This document shows positions 25,246 to 33,607 of a stretch of DNA of 64,000 nucleotides, in pieces (position 1 is the first letter of the stretch; each line of letters begins with the position of its first letter). The DNA lies in assembly GCA_034717695.1 (NCBI GenBank), contig JAYELS010000070.1:1-64000 (forward strand). Reading direction: 5' to 3'. The position numbers were made by a program, and so were the translations under genes. The DNA comes from NAT127 sp034717695 (GTDB lineage: Bacteria > Pseudomonadota > Gammaproteobacteria > Pseudomonadales > Porticoccaceae). The notes below the pieces were generated by a model. It saw only the letters and a list, made by a program, of their open reading frames with translations, made no database searches and was not told the DNA's origin.

Positions 25246-25956
25246 GTGAATTTTCTCTTATTCGACCCCAGCGAGCGGGACACCAACGGCCGGGTGCGGG
25301 TGCGGGGCGCGAGGCGGGATCACCTCCGCCAGTACCTCGCCGTCAAGCCCGGGGACAGCCTCAAGGTCGGTGAAATCGGGGGATTGCTCGGCACCGGGCG
25401 GGTTATCGGTGACGGCCCGGCGGGCATCGAGATCGAGGTTCAACTCGACCGCGCCCCGCCACCCTCAAGGCCCCTGACCCTGATCCTGGCCCTGCCCCGC
25501 CCCAAGATGCTGCGCCGTATCCTGCAGACCGTCGCCACCCTCGGCGTCGACCAGTTGCACCTGGTCAACAGCTTCAGGGTGGAAAAGAGCTACTGGCAGA
25601 CCCCCTGGCTGGAGGACACCGCCGTCGGCGAGCAACTGCGCCTGGGTCTCGAACAGGGCGGCGATACCCGCCCGCCAAGGGTGTACCTGCACAAGCGTTT
25701 CAAACCCTTCGTGGAGGATGAACTGCCCGCCATCGTGGCGGGCACCCGGGCCCTGGTGGCCCACCCCTACGGCGACGCGCCCTGCCCCATCGCCTGGGAC
25801 GCGCCCCTCACCCTGGCCATAGGGCCGGAGGGGGGCTTCATCTCCTACGAGGTGGACAAGCTGGTCCAGTGCGGGTTCGAGGCCGTCACCCTCGGCCCCC
25901 GTATCCTCCGTGTCGAAACCGCCATACCGGTGCTGATTGGCCGCCTGTTCAGCTGA
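25246..25956 (+). CDS. rsmE: 16S rRNA m3U1498 methyltransferase RsmE
   Basis: The 236-residue SPOUT methyltransferase methylates N3 of U1498 in 16S rRNA using S-adenosylmethionine. The N-terminal PUA-like domain includes HLRQYLAVKPGDSLKVGE. The C-terminal SPOUT knot holds the signature LAIGPEGGFISYEVDKL and the terminal ITLGPRILRVETA-type block (TLGPRILRVETAIPVLI). The start is GTG. A strong hairpin terminator follows 8 nt after the stop. Confidence 0.93.
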   Translation: MNFLLFDPSERDTNGRVRVRGARRDHLRQYLAVKPGDSLKVGEIGGLLGTGRVIGDGPAGIEIEVQLDRAPPPSRPLTLILALPRPKMLRRILQTVATLGVDQLHLVNSFRVEKSYWQTPWLEDTAVGEQLRLGLEQGGDTRPPRVYLHKRFKPFVEDELPAIVAGTRALVAHPYGDAPCPIAWDAPLTLAIGPEGGFISYEVDKLVQCGFEAVTLGPRILRVETAIPVLIGRLFS

Positions 25957-25964
25957 TGGCGCCC

Positions 25965-26000
25965 ACAAAAAAGCCCCCGGGTCGCGGGGGCTTTTTTTGT
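25965..26000. terminator. Bidirectional Rho-independent terminator between rsmE and mdh
   Basis: The GC core GCCCCCG / CGGGGGC is flanked by an A run on one side and seven T on the other, with a GGTCG loop. It serves both convergent genes, rsmE and mdh, and is the clearest terminator in the window. Confidence 0.92.
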
Positions 26001-26013
26001 CGCAACCTGGCTG

Positions 26014-26994
26014 TCAGGGCAGCAGGTGGCTCACGGCGTCCCTCTCCTCGGCCAGCTCGGTCTCGGTGGCGGTCATCCGCGCCCGGGAGAAGTCGTTGAT
26101 CTCGAGGCCCTGGACGATCTGCCAGTCGCCGCCCTTGCACACGCAGGGGAAGGAGTAGATCAGGCCCTGCTGGATACCGTAGCTGCCGTCGGAGTAGACC
26201 CCCATGCTGACCCAGTCACCGTCGGGGGAACCGAGGGCCCAGGTGCGCATGTGGCCGATGGCGGCGTTGGCGGCGGAGGCGGCGGAGGAGGCACCGCGGG
26301 CCTTGATGATGGCGGCGCCGCGCTGCTGGACATCGGGGATGAAGGTGCCTTCGTACCAGTCCTGCTCCACCATGCCGATGGCGGCCTGGCCCTTCACCTT
26401 GGCGTGGTGAATGTCGGGGTACTGGGTGGAGGAGTGGTTGCCCCAGATGGTCATGTTGGTAACGTCGTTGATGCTGGTGCCGGTTTTCTGCGCCAGCTGG
26501 GTCAGGGCGCGGTTGTGGTCCAGACGGGTCATGGCGGTGAACTGGCGGGGATCGAGATCCGGCGCGTTGCGCTGGGCAATCAGGGCGTTGGTGTTGGCCG
26601 GGTTGCCCACCACCAGCACCTTGATGTTGCGGCTGGCGTTGTCGTTGATGGCCTTACCCTGCACCGAGAAGATGGCGGCGTTGGCTTCCAGCAGGTCCTT
26701 GCGCTCCATGCCGGGGCCCCGGGGACGGGCGCCCACCAGCAGGGCGTAGTCGGCGTCCTTGAAGGCGACATTGGCGTCGTCGGTTTGTACCATGCCCGCC
26801 AGCAGCGGGAAGGCGCAGTCGTCGAGCTCCATCGCGACACCGTTGAGAGCCTCGAGCGCGGGGGTGATTTCGAGCATTTGCAGGATGACCGGCTGGTCGG
26901 GGCCAAGCATTTCGCCAGCCGCGATTCTGAACAGAAGGGAATAACTGATTTGTCCGGCCGCGCCAGTCACGGCAACACGTACAGGTGCTTTCAC
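26014..26994 (-). CDS. mdh: Malate dehydrogenase
   Basis: The 326-residue NAD-dependent enzyme interconverts malate and oxaloacetate in the TCA cycle. The Rossmann motif is VTGAAGQISYSLLFRI, the substrate arginines lie in GARPRGPGM, the ND residues in VGNPANTNALIA and TRLDHNRAL, and the catalytic histidine is in IWGNHSSTQYPD. It is of the cytosolic type-2 MDH group common in pseudomonads and related proteobacteria rather than the E. coli type. The start is a GTG. A TATAAT -10 box lies upstream. Confidence 0.96.
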   Translation of the reverse strand: MKAPVRVAVTGAAGQISYSLLFRIAAGEMLGPDQPVILQMLEITPALEALNGVAMELDDCAFPLLAGMVQTDDANVAFKDADYALLVGARPRGPGMERKDLLEANAAIFSVQGKAINDNASRNIKVLVVGNPANTNALIAQRNAPDLDPRQFTAMTRLDHNRALTQLAQKTGTSINDVTNMTIWGNHSSTQYPDIHHAKVKGQAAIGMVEQDWYEGTFIPDVQQRGAAIIKARGASSAASAANAAIGHMRTWALGSPDGDWVSMGVYSDGSYGIQQGLIYSFPCVCKGGDWQIVQGLEINDFSRARMTATETELAEERDAVSHLLP

Positions 26995-27042
26995 AGGCTC
27001 TCTCCGCGTCGTTGTAGGGAGGTTGATGGGTTAGGGCCCCGC

Positions 27043-27071
27043 ATTATACGGAAACGAGGGGGTTTTTCACC
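27043..27071 (-). promoter_or_regulatory. Putative mdh promoter
   Basis: On the minus strand a perfect TATAAT (27048-27043) lies 49 nt upstream of the mdh start, with a weak GTGAAA-like -35 at 17-nt spacing. Confidence 0.45.
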
Positions 27072-27118
27072 CCCGGCGGCGCGGGGGTGGGAATCCGCCG
27101 TCCGCCCGGGGCTCGAGG

Positions 27119-27742
27119 TCAGGTGTCGTCCGAAATCCGGTAGCGCAGCTCCAGTGAGCGGTAGAGATCGTCCCGGAAGCTGTGGCTGGCGCGGTCGAGC
27201 TCGTTGAGGATCTCCATCAGGTGCTCATTGTCCTCCCTGCCCTGCCAGGTCTTGCGATAACCGCCGCTCTGGTAGCCCTGGTCCTGGCGGAACAGGTTGA
27301 GGACGTTCTTGCCCGCGTAGCGGGCGTAGAGGTCATCGAAGTCGAGCCCCACGCCCTTCATCAGGGTGGCGAACAGCGACACCTCGAAGCGCCGGTTGGC
27401 CAGGGTGGCGAGGGTAAAGCGCTCCACATCCGCCAGGAAGTCCCCGGCCTCGGGGGCGGCGTCGATGGCGGCGGCCACGGTGGCGGCGATGTCCGCCCTG
27501 GAGCGGCCTTCGAGCAGCAGGATGCTGAGGCCAAAGTGCCAGATATCGACCAGCTCCAGGATCACCTGGTCCCGGTCGGGGGACTGCTTCTTCCACCACT
27601 TCCAGCCGTGGTGCTCCATGAGCTCCGCGCACTCCACCCAGATGGCCCGGTGCCAGGCATAACCCTGGTTGCGCCAGTCGGGGTGTACCTTGGTGTTCAT
27701 GCCGTCCTGCAGTTCCAGCATGGCGATGATCTGTTGCTCCAT
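27119..27742 (-). CDS. Dimeric (all-alpha) dUTP diphosphatase
   Basis: The 207-residue all-helical protein resembles the dUTPase_2 family of dimeric dUTPases, which hydrolyse dUTP (and dUDP) to dUMP and are unrelated to trimeric Dut. Metal-binding motifs of the all-alpha NTP pyrophosphatase fold are seen: WVECAELMEHHGWKWW (ExxE) near residue 35 and ILELVDIWHF (ExxD) near residue 60, plus FATLMKGVGLDF and YAGKNVLNLFRQDQGY further on. The enzyme keeps uracil out of DNA and supplies dUMP for thymidylate. It starts 10 nt after the MBL hydrolase gene and may be co-transcribed with it. Confidence 0.85.
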   Translation of the reverse strand: MEQQIIAMLELQDGMNTKVHPDWRNQGYAWHRAIWVECAELMEHHGWKWWKKQSPDRDQVILELVDIWHFGLSILLLEGRSRADIAATVAAAIDAAPEAGDFLADVERFTLATLANRRFEVSLFATLMKGVGLDFDDLYARYAGKNVLNLFRQDQGYQSGGYRKTWQGREDNEHLMEILNELDRASHSFRDDLYRSLELRYRISDDT

Positions 27743-27752
27743 GATCCAGCCC

Positions 27753-28400
27753 TCAGGCGCGAACGAACATGTTGGTTTCCTTTTCGGCGCCGATACGGGT
27801 GCTGGGCCCGTGCCCGGTGATCACCAGGGCGTCGTCGTCCAGGGTGTAGAGGCGATCGCGGATGGAGCTGACGATCTGCTCGAAGTTGCCGCCCCACAGG
27901 TCGGTGCGGCCAATGCTGCCACGAAACAGGGTGTCCCCCGCCACCAGGGTCTTGCAGTCGTCGAACCAGAAACTGATGGACCCGGGGGTATGCCCCGGGG
28001 TGTGCAGGGCGACGCCACCGCAGCAGCCGAGATCCTGGTCGTCCTGAAGGAAATGGTCGGGCCGGGGCAGCCTGACGGACGGCAGGCCAAAACGCCGGCA
28101 CTGCTCCTCGACGCCCTCCCACAGGAACAGATCCCCCTCGTGGAGATGGATCGGCGCGCCGGTGGCTCTCTTGATCTCCCCCGCGGCAAGGATGTGGTCG
28201 AGGTGGGCGTGGGTGTGGATGATGGCGACCACCCGAAGACCCAGGGCGTCGAGTTCATTGAGAATAAGGTCGGCATCGCCGCCCGGATCCACCAGCAGCG
28301 CCTGGCCGGTGAGGGTGTCACCGATGATCGAGCAGTTGCACTGCAGGGGGCCGACCGGAAAGGTGCGGACGACGATACGCTCTGCGGCGGGCTTATCCAT
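27753..28400 (-). CDS. MBL-fold metallo-hydrolase, glyoxalase II-like (YcbL type)
   Basis: The 215-residue protein has the metallo-beta-lactamase metal motif HTHAHLDH near residue 62, then HTPGHTPGS, the bridging aspartate in VAGDTLFRGSIGRTDL and the final histidine in ITGHGP. It resembles the single-domain YcbL-type hydrolase and lacks the C-terminal substrate-binding helices of full glyoxalase II, so the thioester substrate is uncertain. ATG 28400 starts MDKPAAERIVVRTFPVGPLQ at the conserved N-terminus; longer frames upstream are not conserved. It is followed by the dUTPase gene. Confidence 0.88.
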   Translation of the reverse strand: MDKPAAERIVVRTFPVGPLQCNCSIIGDTLTGQALLVDPGGDADLILNELDALGLRVVAIIHTHAHLDHILAAGEIKRATGAPIHLHEGDLFLWEGVEEQCRRFGLPSVRLPRPDHFLQDDQDLGCCGGVALHTPGHTPGSISFWFDDCKTLVAGDTLFRGSIGRTDLWGGNFEQIVSSIRDRLYTLDDDALVITGHGPSTRIGAEKETNMFVRA

Positions 28401-28440
28401 GGATCCCCCGGATGGTGAAAGGAGCCGGGATTCTACCCCC

Positions 28441-29220
28441 TCAACCCGGCAGGCGAAACAGGCGGCGGCAGTTGGCGGTGGTGATGGCGGACAGTTCTTC
28501 CAGGGGCAGGCCCTTGAGCTTCGCCACCTCGGCGGCCACCTCCACCACGAAGGCGGGCTCGTTCTGGCGCCCGCGGTGGGGCACCGGGGCGAGCCAGGGG
28601 GCATCGGTCTCCACCAGCAGGCGATCGAGGGGTACCTTTTTGACCACCTCCCGCAATGCCTCGGCGTTGCGAAAGGTGATGATGCCGGAAAAGGAAATGT
28701 GAAAATTCATGTCGATGGCCGCCCTGGCCATCTCCCAGGATTCGGTGAAGCAGTGCAGCACCCCGCCACTGTCCCGGCAGGCGTGGTGCTTGAGCAGATC
28801 GAGGGTCTCGTCGCGGGCTTCCCGGGTGTGGACGATGACCGGCTTGGCCAGCACCCGGGCCGCTTCCAGGTGATTGATGAAACTCTCCCGCTGCCAGCCG
28901 GCGGTATCCGCGGAGTAATGATTGTCGAGGCCGGTCTCGCCGATGGCCACCACCCGAGCGTGGCGGCCGAGATCCACCAGTTGCTCCACCGCCGGCACCG
29001 GCAGTTCCCCCTCCTGAAGCGGGTGGGCACCCACCGAGACAAAGACATCCCGGTATCGCCCGGCGAGCTCCACGAGCCCCCGGGACGATTCGAGATCAAC
29101 CCCCACGGTGAGAAAGGCGCCGACGCCCCGCGCTCTGGCGGCGTCGAGCAGACCATCGAGATCACGGCCGGCGCGGGCAAGATCGATCCGGTCGAGGTGG
29201 CAGTGGGAGTCGATCAGCAC
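28441..29220 (-). CDS. tatD: TatD-family metal-dependent nuclease
   Basis: The 259-residue TIM-barrel protein belongs to the TatD DNase family (YcfH/YjjV-like). Its metal ligands are in IDSHCHLD at the N-terminus, GETGLD near residue 95, VHTREA, LHCF, and the terminal aspartate in ETDAPWLAP. Members are 3'-5' exonucleases or DNases involved in DNA repair and quality control. The start is a GTG just 8 nt after the pilZ stop, without a strong ribosome site, so translation is likely coupled. The holB-pilZ-tatD order is as in Pseudomonas. Confidence 0.9.
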   Translation of the reverse strand: MLIDSHCHLDRIDLARAGRDLDGLLDAARARGVGAFLTVGVDLESSRGLVELAGRYRDVFVSVGAHPLQEGELPVPAVEQLVDLGRHARVVAIGETGLDNHYSADTAGWQRESFINHLEAARVLAKPVIVHTREARDETLDLLKHHACRDSGGVLHCFTESWEMARAAIDMNFHISFSGIITFRNAEALREVVKKVPLDRLLVETDAPWLAPVPHRGRQNEPAFVVEVAAEVAKLKGLPLEELSAITTANCRRLFRLPG

Positions 29221-29228
29221 GGAAGCTA

Positions 29229-29582
29229 TCAGAGGCTGTGGGTGAGGCGGTCGGTGGTGAGCAGGCCCGCGAGCTGGTTTTCGATCTTGTGGACCACAGG
29301 GGCCGCATCGCTGTTGAGCTGGATGCCGATGCCCTGCTTGCGGCTGGTGACCACGCCGGCGGGGGTGATCCACACCACCTTGCCGGCGAGGGGGATCTTG
29401 TCCGCCTCGGAGTAAAGGTCGAGCAGCACGAACACCTCATCCCCCAGCACGAAGGGCTTGCTGGTGGGGATGAAAATACCGCCACCCTGAATGAACGGCA
29501 TGTAGCAGGCATAGAGCTCGTCGACGTCGGGGATGCTCAACGTGAGAATGCCGTGGCGCAGCCCACCACCTGAAATATCCAT
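29229..29582 (-). CDS. pilZ: Type IV pilus PilZ-domain protein
   Basis: The 117-residue protein matches the PilZ protein needed for type IV pilus assembly. The core reads GGGIFIPTSKPFVLGDEVFVLLDL and GKVVWITPAGVVTSRKQGIGIQL. The canonical c-di-GMP RxxxR and DxSxxG motifs are not present, as in the founding Pseudomonas PilZ, so it probably works through protein contacts with PilB and FimX-like partners rather than binding c-di-GMP. It lies 3 nt after holB. A pilus ATPase gene is found far away near 59.4 kb. Confidence 0.9.
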   Translation of the reverse strand: MDISGGGLRHGILTLSIPDVDELYACYMPFIQGGGIFIPTSKPFVLGDEVFVLLDLYSEADKIPLAGKVVWITPAGVVTSRKQGIGIQLNSDAAPVVHKIENQLAGLLTTDRLTHSL

Positions 29583-29585
29583 GCC

Positions 29586-30560
29586 CTACTGTCTCCCGTC
29601 GATCTGCGTTGAGTGTCGCCGATCGAAGTCTAACACCGACCTCCAATCCATTAAAACCTCCTCCCACAGCAGCTGGGGGTTGGGATTGGCGGTGCCGAAC
29701 AGGCGCTGCCGGACCAGGGTGAGGCGATCGAGGAAGCGGAAAAACCGCCACGCGCGCGGGCTGGCCACCAGTTCGGCGTCCCGCAGGCGCCGGTAGACGC
29801 GGTGCTGCAACCAGCCGACCAGGTCGCGGCCCGGCAGATCCTGGAGTTCACGGGCGGCATCGAGGGCCGACAGGGTACCGTCCTCCAGGGCGCCGAGCGC
29901 ACCCTCGAAGCGGCGCAACTGCTTCCGCACCTCCGGGTCGAGAAAGCGCAGTGCCAGAAGGGGCCGCCCCCCGGCCTGGTCGAGGGCAGCCTCCACCTCC
30001 CCATCGGGGGGGGCCTGACCCCGCAACCAGTCGCGGGCGCTGGCCCGGGGCGGCTCCGCCAGGGGGACGATGCGGCAGCGGCTGCGGAGGGTGGGCAGTA
30101 CCGCGCTCGCCTGGTGACTGACCAGCAGGATCGACACCTGGCGACCCGGCTCCTCCAGGGTTTTCAGGAAGGCATTGGCGGCGTTGATGTTCATCGCCTC
30201 GGCGGGGCAGATCACCATCACCCGCCAGCCGCCCTGGGAGGCAGTTTTCACCGCGAAATCCGCCAACGCCCGAATCTCGTCGATCTTGATCACCTTGCCC
30301 GCCTCCTCGGGTTCCACCAGGAGAAAGTCCGGGTGACTGCCCGCGGCCATCAGCAGACATTGCCGACACTGACCGCAGGCCTTGCCCGCCAGAGGCGTGG
30401 CGCACAGCAGCCGCTGGGCGAGGCTCAGGGCCAGGTGTTTCTTGCCGATGCCGGCGGGCCCGCTCAGCAGCAGGGCGTGGGGAAGACGGTCGAGGTCGAT
30501 CTGGCTGGTGAGGCTCGCCCACAGCCCCTGCTGCCAGGGCAGTGGCTGCCCGGGGGTCAC
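29586..30560 (-). CDS. holB: DNA polymerase III delta-prime subunit
   Basis: The 324-residue clamp-loader subunit shows the AAA+ nucleotide site GPAGIGKKHLALSLAQ, the zinc-binding cysteines CGQCRQCLL, and the SRC motif region (LRSRCRIVPL). It loads the beta clamp as part of the DNA polymerase III holoenzyme. It starts with a GTG that overlaps the tmk stop by 4 bp, so translation is coupled. Confidence 0.95.
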   Translation of the reverse strand: MTPGQPLPWQQGLWASLTSQIDLDRLPHALLLSGPAGIGKKHLALSLAQRLLCATPLAGKACGQCRQCLLMAAGSHPDFLLVEPEEAGKVIKIDEIRALADFAVKTASQGGWRVMVICPAEAMNINAANAFLKTLEEPGRQVSILLVSHQASAVLPTLRSRCRIVPLAEPPRASARDWLRGQAPPDGEVEAALDQAGGRPLLALRFLDPEVRKQLRRFEGALGALEDGTLSALDAARELQDLPGRDLVGWLQHRVYRRLRDAELVASPRAWRFFRFLDRLTLVRQRLFGTANPNPQLLWEEVLMDWRSVLDFDRRHSTQIDGRQ

Positions 30561-31174
30561 AGCAGCGTCTCCAGGGCAGCGGCGATGTGACGCTGCACCT
30601 CCGGCAGGGGCAAGGCCGCATCGACCACCCGGTAGCGCCCGGGATTGGCCGCCGCCAGCGCCAGGTAGGTGTCGCGAACCCGGTCAAAGAACGCCAGTTT
30701 CTCCACCTCGAAGCGGTCGAGTTCGCCGCGCTCTCCGGCGCGGGACATGCCGACGGCGGGGTCGATATCCAGCACCAGGGTGAGGTCCGGGCGCAGGCTG
30801 CCCTGCACCAGGGTCTCCAGCGCGGCGATGGGCGCCATGCCGAGCTGACGGCCACCCCCCTGGTAGGCGTAGGTGGCGTCGGTGAAGCGGTCGCACAGCA
30901 CCCAGGCGCCCCGGGCCAGGGCCGGGCGGATCACCCCCGCCAGGTGCTGGGCGCGGGCGGCAAAAATCAGCAACAGTTCCGCCATGGGGTCGACGGCCTC
31001 CGCCTGGTGATCGAGCAACAGGCCGCGAATCTTCTCCGCGTAGGGTGTGCCCCCGGGCTCCCGGGTAGCGACCACGGGAATGCCCCGGGCCCCCAGCCAG
31101 GCCTCGATGAATTGCCGGTTGGTGGTCTTGCCGACGCCTTCCCCCCCTTCCAGGGTGATGAATCGTCCGGACAT
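30557..31174 (-). CDS. tmk: Thymidylate kinase
   Basis: The 205-residue kinase phosphorylates dTMP to dTDP. It has the P-loop GGEGVGKTTN at residues 9-18, the DR motif CDRFTDATYAYQGGGR and the LID-region arginines. The start is the second of two adjacent ATGs (31174), with AAGGAG five bases upstream; the TGA of mltG overlaps the pair. Its own stop overlaps the holB start. Confidence 0.95.
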   Translation of the reverse strand: MSGRFITLEGGEGVGKTTNRQFIEAWLGARGIPVVATREPGGTPYAEKIRGLLLDHQAEAVDPMAELLLIFAARAQHLAGVIRPALARGAWVLCDRFTDATYAYQGGGRQLGMAPIAALETLVQGSLRPDLTLVLDIDPAVGMSRAGERGELDRFEVEKLAFFDRVRDTYLALAAANPGRYRVVDAALPLPEVQRHIAAALETLL

Positions 31175-32271
31175 CATGGCTCCTTGGTGGCGGGTGCGGG
31201 AGAGGATCGGTAATCCTGACGCCGCTTGAGCTGATATTCCCTGACAGCCTTCTGGTGATCGGCCAGGGTATCGGAAAACTGGTGGCTGCCATCCCCCCGG
31301 GCGACGAAGTACAGCGCCGAGCCGGGCTCCGGATTGAGGGCCGCGCGGATGGCTTCGCGGCCGGGATTGGCTATGGGCGTGGGGGGCAGGCCATCGATGC
31401 GGTAGGTATTGTAGGCGGTATCCTCGCCGAGGTGCTCGCGGGTCAGATTGCCCTGGAAGCGCTCGCCAAGGCCGTAGATCACCGTGGGATCGGTCTGCAG
31501 GCGCATGCCCAGGTCGAGGCGGCGGGTGAACACCCCGGCAATCTGGCCCCGCTCGGCGGCGACGCCGGTTTCCTTCTCGACAATGGATGCCAGGATCAGT
31601 GCTTCGTAGGGGGTCTCGATGGGCAGGTCCGGCGCCCTCGCCCGCCACTCCTCGGCGAGGATGCGCTTCATCCGCACGTGGGCCTCGCGAAGGATTTCGA
31701 TGGCCGGGCGGTCCCGGGGAAAGCTGTAGGTGTCGGGGAAAAACCAGCCCTCCGGCGCTTCCCCGCTCGCCCTGCCGAGGACCAGGTCGTCCCCGGGCGG
31801 CGGCGCCAGGATATCGCCATCGCCGAAGATGGCGGCGACGGCCTCGCTGCTCGGGGGGGGCTGGGCGCCGAGAATGGGATGGGCGGCCAGGATGGCGAGC
31901 CACTGGTCGAGGGTGCGGCCCTCTGGAAAGGTGACGCGGTGGAGGATGACGTCCCCCCGCAGCAGCTTGTCCACCAGATCCAGCAGGGTTTCACCGCGCT
32001 CGATGCGGTATTCGCCGGCGTGGATGGTGCCGTCGACCGCCAGGCGGGCGTGGATCTGGAGCGGCAGGGGGCCCGGGGTCAGGCCCTCCCCCGCGAGGCG
32101 CCGGGCCAGGGCCGACAGGGAACTGCCCCGCTCCACCATCAGGGTGTAGGTTTCACCCGGAAATGCCAGGGGGCGATGGAGGCTGGCATCCATCCACCAG
32201 CGAAAGCCGGCAAATGTCGCCGCCACCAGGATAGCCGCAAGCAGGGCCCCCACCGCTACTGGGCGAAACAC
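31174..32271 (-). CDS. mltG: Endolytic murein transglycosylase MltG
   Basis: The 365-residue inner-membrane enzyme cuts nascent glycan strands and releases them from synthesis. A single N-terminal transmembrane segment (VGALLAAILVAATFAGFRW) is followed by a LysM-like subdomain (MVERGSSLSALARRL) and the YceG catalytic domain with the glutamate in LASIVEKETG. The start is a GTG (MFRPVAVG) with AGAGG five bases before it, 15 nt inside the end of pabC. It ends at the tmk start. Confidence 0.94.
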   Translation of the reverse strand: MFRPVAVGALLAAILVAATFAGFRWWMDASLHRPLAFPGETYTLMVERGSSLSALARRLAGEGLTPGPLPLQIHARLAVDGTIHAGEYRIERGETLLDLVDKLLRGDVILHRVTFPEGRTLDQWLAILAAHPILGAQPPPSSEAVAAIFGDGDILAPPPGDDLVLGRASGEAPEGWFFPDTYSFPRDRPAIEILREAHVRMKRILAEEWRARAPDLPIETPYEALILASIVEKETGVAAERGQIAGVFTRRLDLGMRLQTDPTVIYGLGERFQGNLTREHLGEDTAYNTYRIDGLPPTPIANPGREAIRAALNPEPGSALYFVARGDGSHQFSDTLADHQKAVREYQLKRRQDYRSSPAPATKEP

Positions 32272-33089
32272 GGCAACCTCTCGGCCAGGCGACGGCGCAA
32301 CCCGTCGCTGCGTGGGTGGGAGCGCCAATTCGCCACCCCCACGATGGCGGCCACGGGCACGATGCCGGCAACGGCATTGCAGATGAACATCTCGTCGGCG
32401 TCCGCCAATTGCGCCAGGGTAAGGGTGGACTCCACCGCCCTTTCCTCCCCCAGCAGGGTATCGAGCAGATAGCGACGCATCACCCCGGCGACACCGCAGC
32501 GATCGAGGCGCGGTGTCCGCCACTGGCCGTCGATCAGGGCGAACAGGTTGTGACTCAGGGCTTCGATCACCCGGTCGTCGACATCCATCAAAAGGCCCTG
32601 CTCCCCCTCCGCCAGCTCCGTGGCGGCCAGCACCTGGTCGAGGCGGTTGAGATGCTTGATGCCCGCCAGCCGGGGGTTGACGGGCAGGCGGTATTCACAG
32701 GGGCGCAGCCGCGCGGACGCCACCGGCGCGGCGGGTGGATACCAGTGGACGATGACGGAGGGATGGCCCCTGGCCGCGGGTCGGTAACCCCGGGGGCCGA
32801 TGCCCGCGGTCACCACCAGCTTGACCGTGCCATCCGCCGGCATGGCGGGCAACAGGGCCAGCAACTGGGCCTCGATGGCTCCGGGGTCGCAGGGGATGGC
32901 GAGCTGTCGAAGCCCCTCGGCCAGGCGCGCCAAGTGATGGGCGCGGAGGGGAATATCGCCGCTGCCAAGGCGCATGGTCTCGAACACCCCGTGGCCATAG
33001 GCGAGGCCCCGATCATGGCTCGACAGGCTGTCCCCGGCGGCGCCGTTGATAAAGGTGAGGGGAGTCGCCATCACAACCGGTTTCGTCAT
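32256..33089 (-). CDS. pabC: Aminodeoxychorismate lyase
   Basis: The 277-residue PLP-dependent class IV aminotransferase-fold enzyme makes 4-aminobenzoate from aminodeoxychorismate for folate. The HDRGLAYGHGVFETMR motif is near residue 28 and the PLP lysine is in RLAGIKHLNRLDQVLA. The ATG at 33089 lacks a clear ribosome site; an internal ATG six codons on (MATPLTF) is possible. In pseudomonads fabF normally lies between acpP and pabC. Here there is only a terminator in that gap. Confidence 0.93.
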   Translation of the reverse strand: MTKPVVMATPLTFINGAAGDSLSSHDRGLAYGHGVFETMRLGSGDIPLRAHHLARLAEGLRQLAIPCDPGAIEAQLLALLPAMPADGTVKLVVTAGIGPRGYRPAARGHPSVIVHWYPPAAPVASARLRPCEYRLPVNPRLAGIKHLNRLDQVLAATELAEGEQGLLMDVDDRVIEALSHNLFALIDGQWRTPRLDRCGVAGVMRRYLLDTLLGEERAVESTLTLAQLADADEMFICNAVAGIVPVAAIVGVANWRSHPRSDGLRRRLAERLPCFAQ

Positions 33090-33105
33090 TTATTGGGGGG
33101 ACGAT

Positions 33106-33142
33106 GATAAAAGAAAGGCCGTGCTGATGACAGCACGGCCCT
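33106..33142 (-). terminator. Rho-independent terminator of acpP
   Basis: A perfect 10-bp stem GGCCGTGCTG / CAGCACGGCC closes an ATGA tetraloop. On the minus strand it is followed by TTTCTTTT. It separates acpP from pabC. Confidence 0.88.
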
Positions 33143-33197
33143 TGCGTTAGCTCGCGGCGCACCCCCTGGGGAAATACGCCGCTGACGCCGGCGGCGA

Positions 33198-33434
33198 TTA
33201 CTTCAGATTGTTGTTGATGTAATCGATCGCCTGCTGAACGGTGGTGATTTTCTCGGCGTCCTCGTCCGGGATTTCGGTATCGAATTCTTCTTCAAGAGCC
33301 ATGATCAGCTCGACGGTGTCCAGAGAGTCCGCGCCCAGATCGTCGACAAAGGAAGAATCGGGCTTCACGTCTTCTTCTTTTACGCCCAGTTGCTCGGCGA
33401 CCATTTTAACAACGCGTTCTTCAATGCTGCTCAT
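33198..33434 (-). CDS. acpP: Acyl carrier protein
   Basis: The 78-residue acidic protein carries growing acyl chains on a phosphopantetheine attached to the serine of the DSL motif (DLGADSLDTVEL, residue 37 or so). ATG 33434 gives the canonical MSSIEERV N-terminus; an upstream extension is non-conserved. It is the last gene of the fab operon and is followed by a strong terminator. A likely extra promoter lies between fabG and acpP. Confidence 0.98.
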   Translation of the reverse strand: MSSIEERVVKMVAEQLGVKEEDVKPDSSFVDDLGADSLDTVELIMALEEEFDTEIPDEDAEKITTVQQAIDYINNNLK

Positions 33435-33536
33435 GATGTTCAGTGCTCCTGTTTCTAGAGATTTTCTTTTATGTGGCCGCGGCCTCAAGCCAGCGGCTGG
33501 ACATAGGGCCTGTGCCAGGCGGTAATTACGCCGCGC

Positions 33537-33542
33537 ATTCTA
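33537..33542 (-). promoter_or_regulatory. Candidate -10 box for acpP
   Basis: TAGAAT on the minus strand lies about 100 nt upstream of acpP in the fabG-acpP gap. The -35 is poor, but a separate promoter would explain high acpP expression. Confidence 0.4.
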
Positions 33543-33607
33543 TCGTAAAAAGCCGGATTCGTAACCGGTTTTGTCCAACTCTACGATTCTCTTTGTGGAT
33601 CAGTGGC

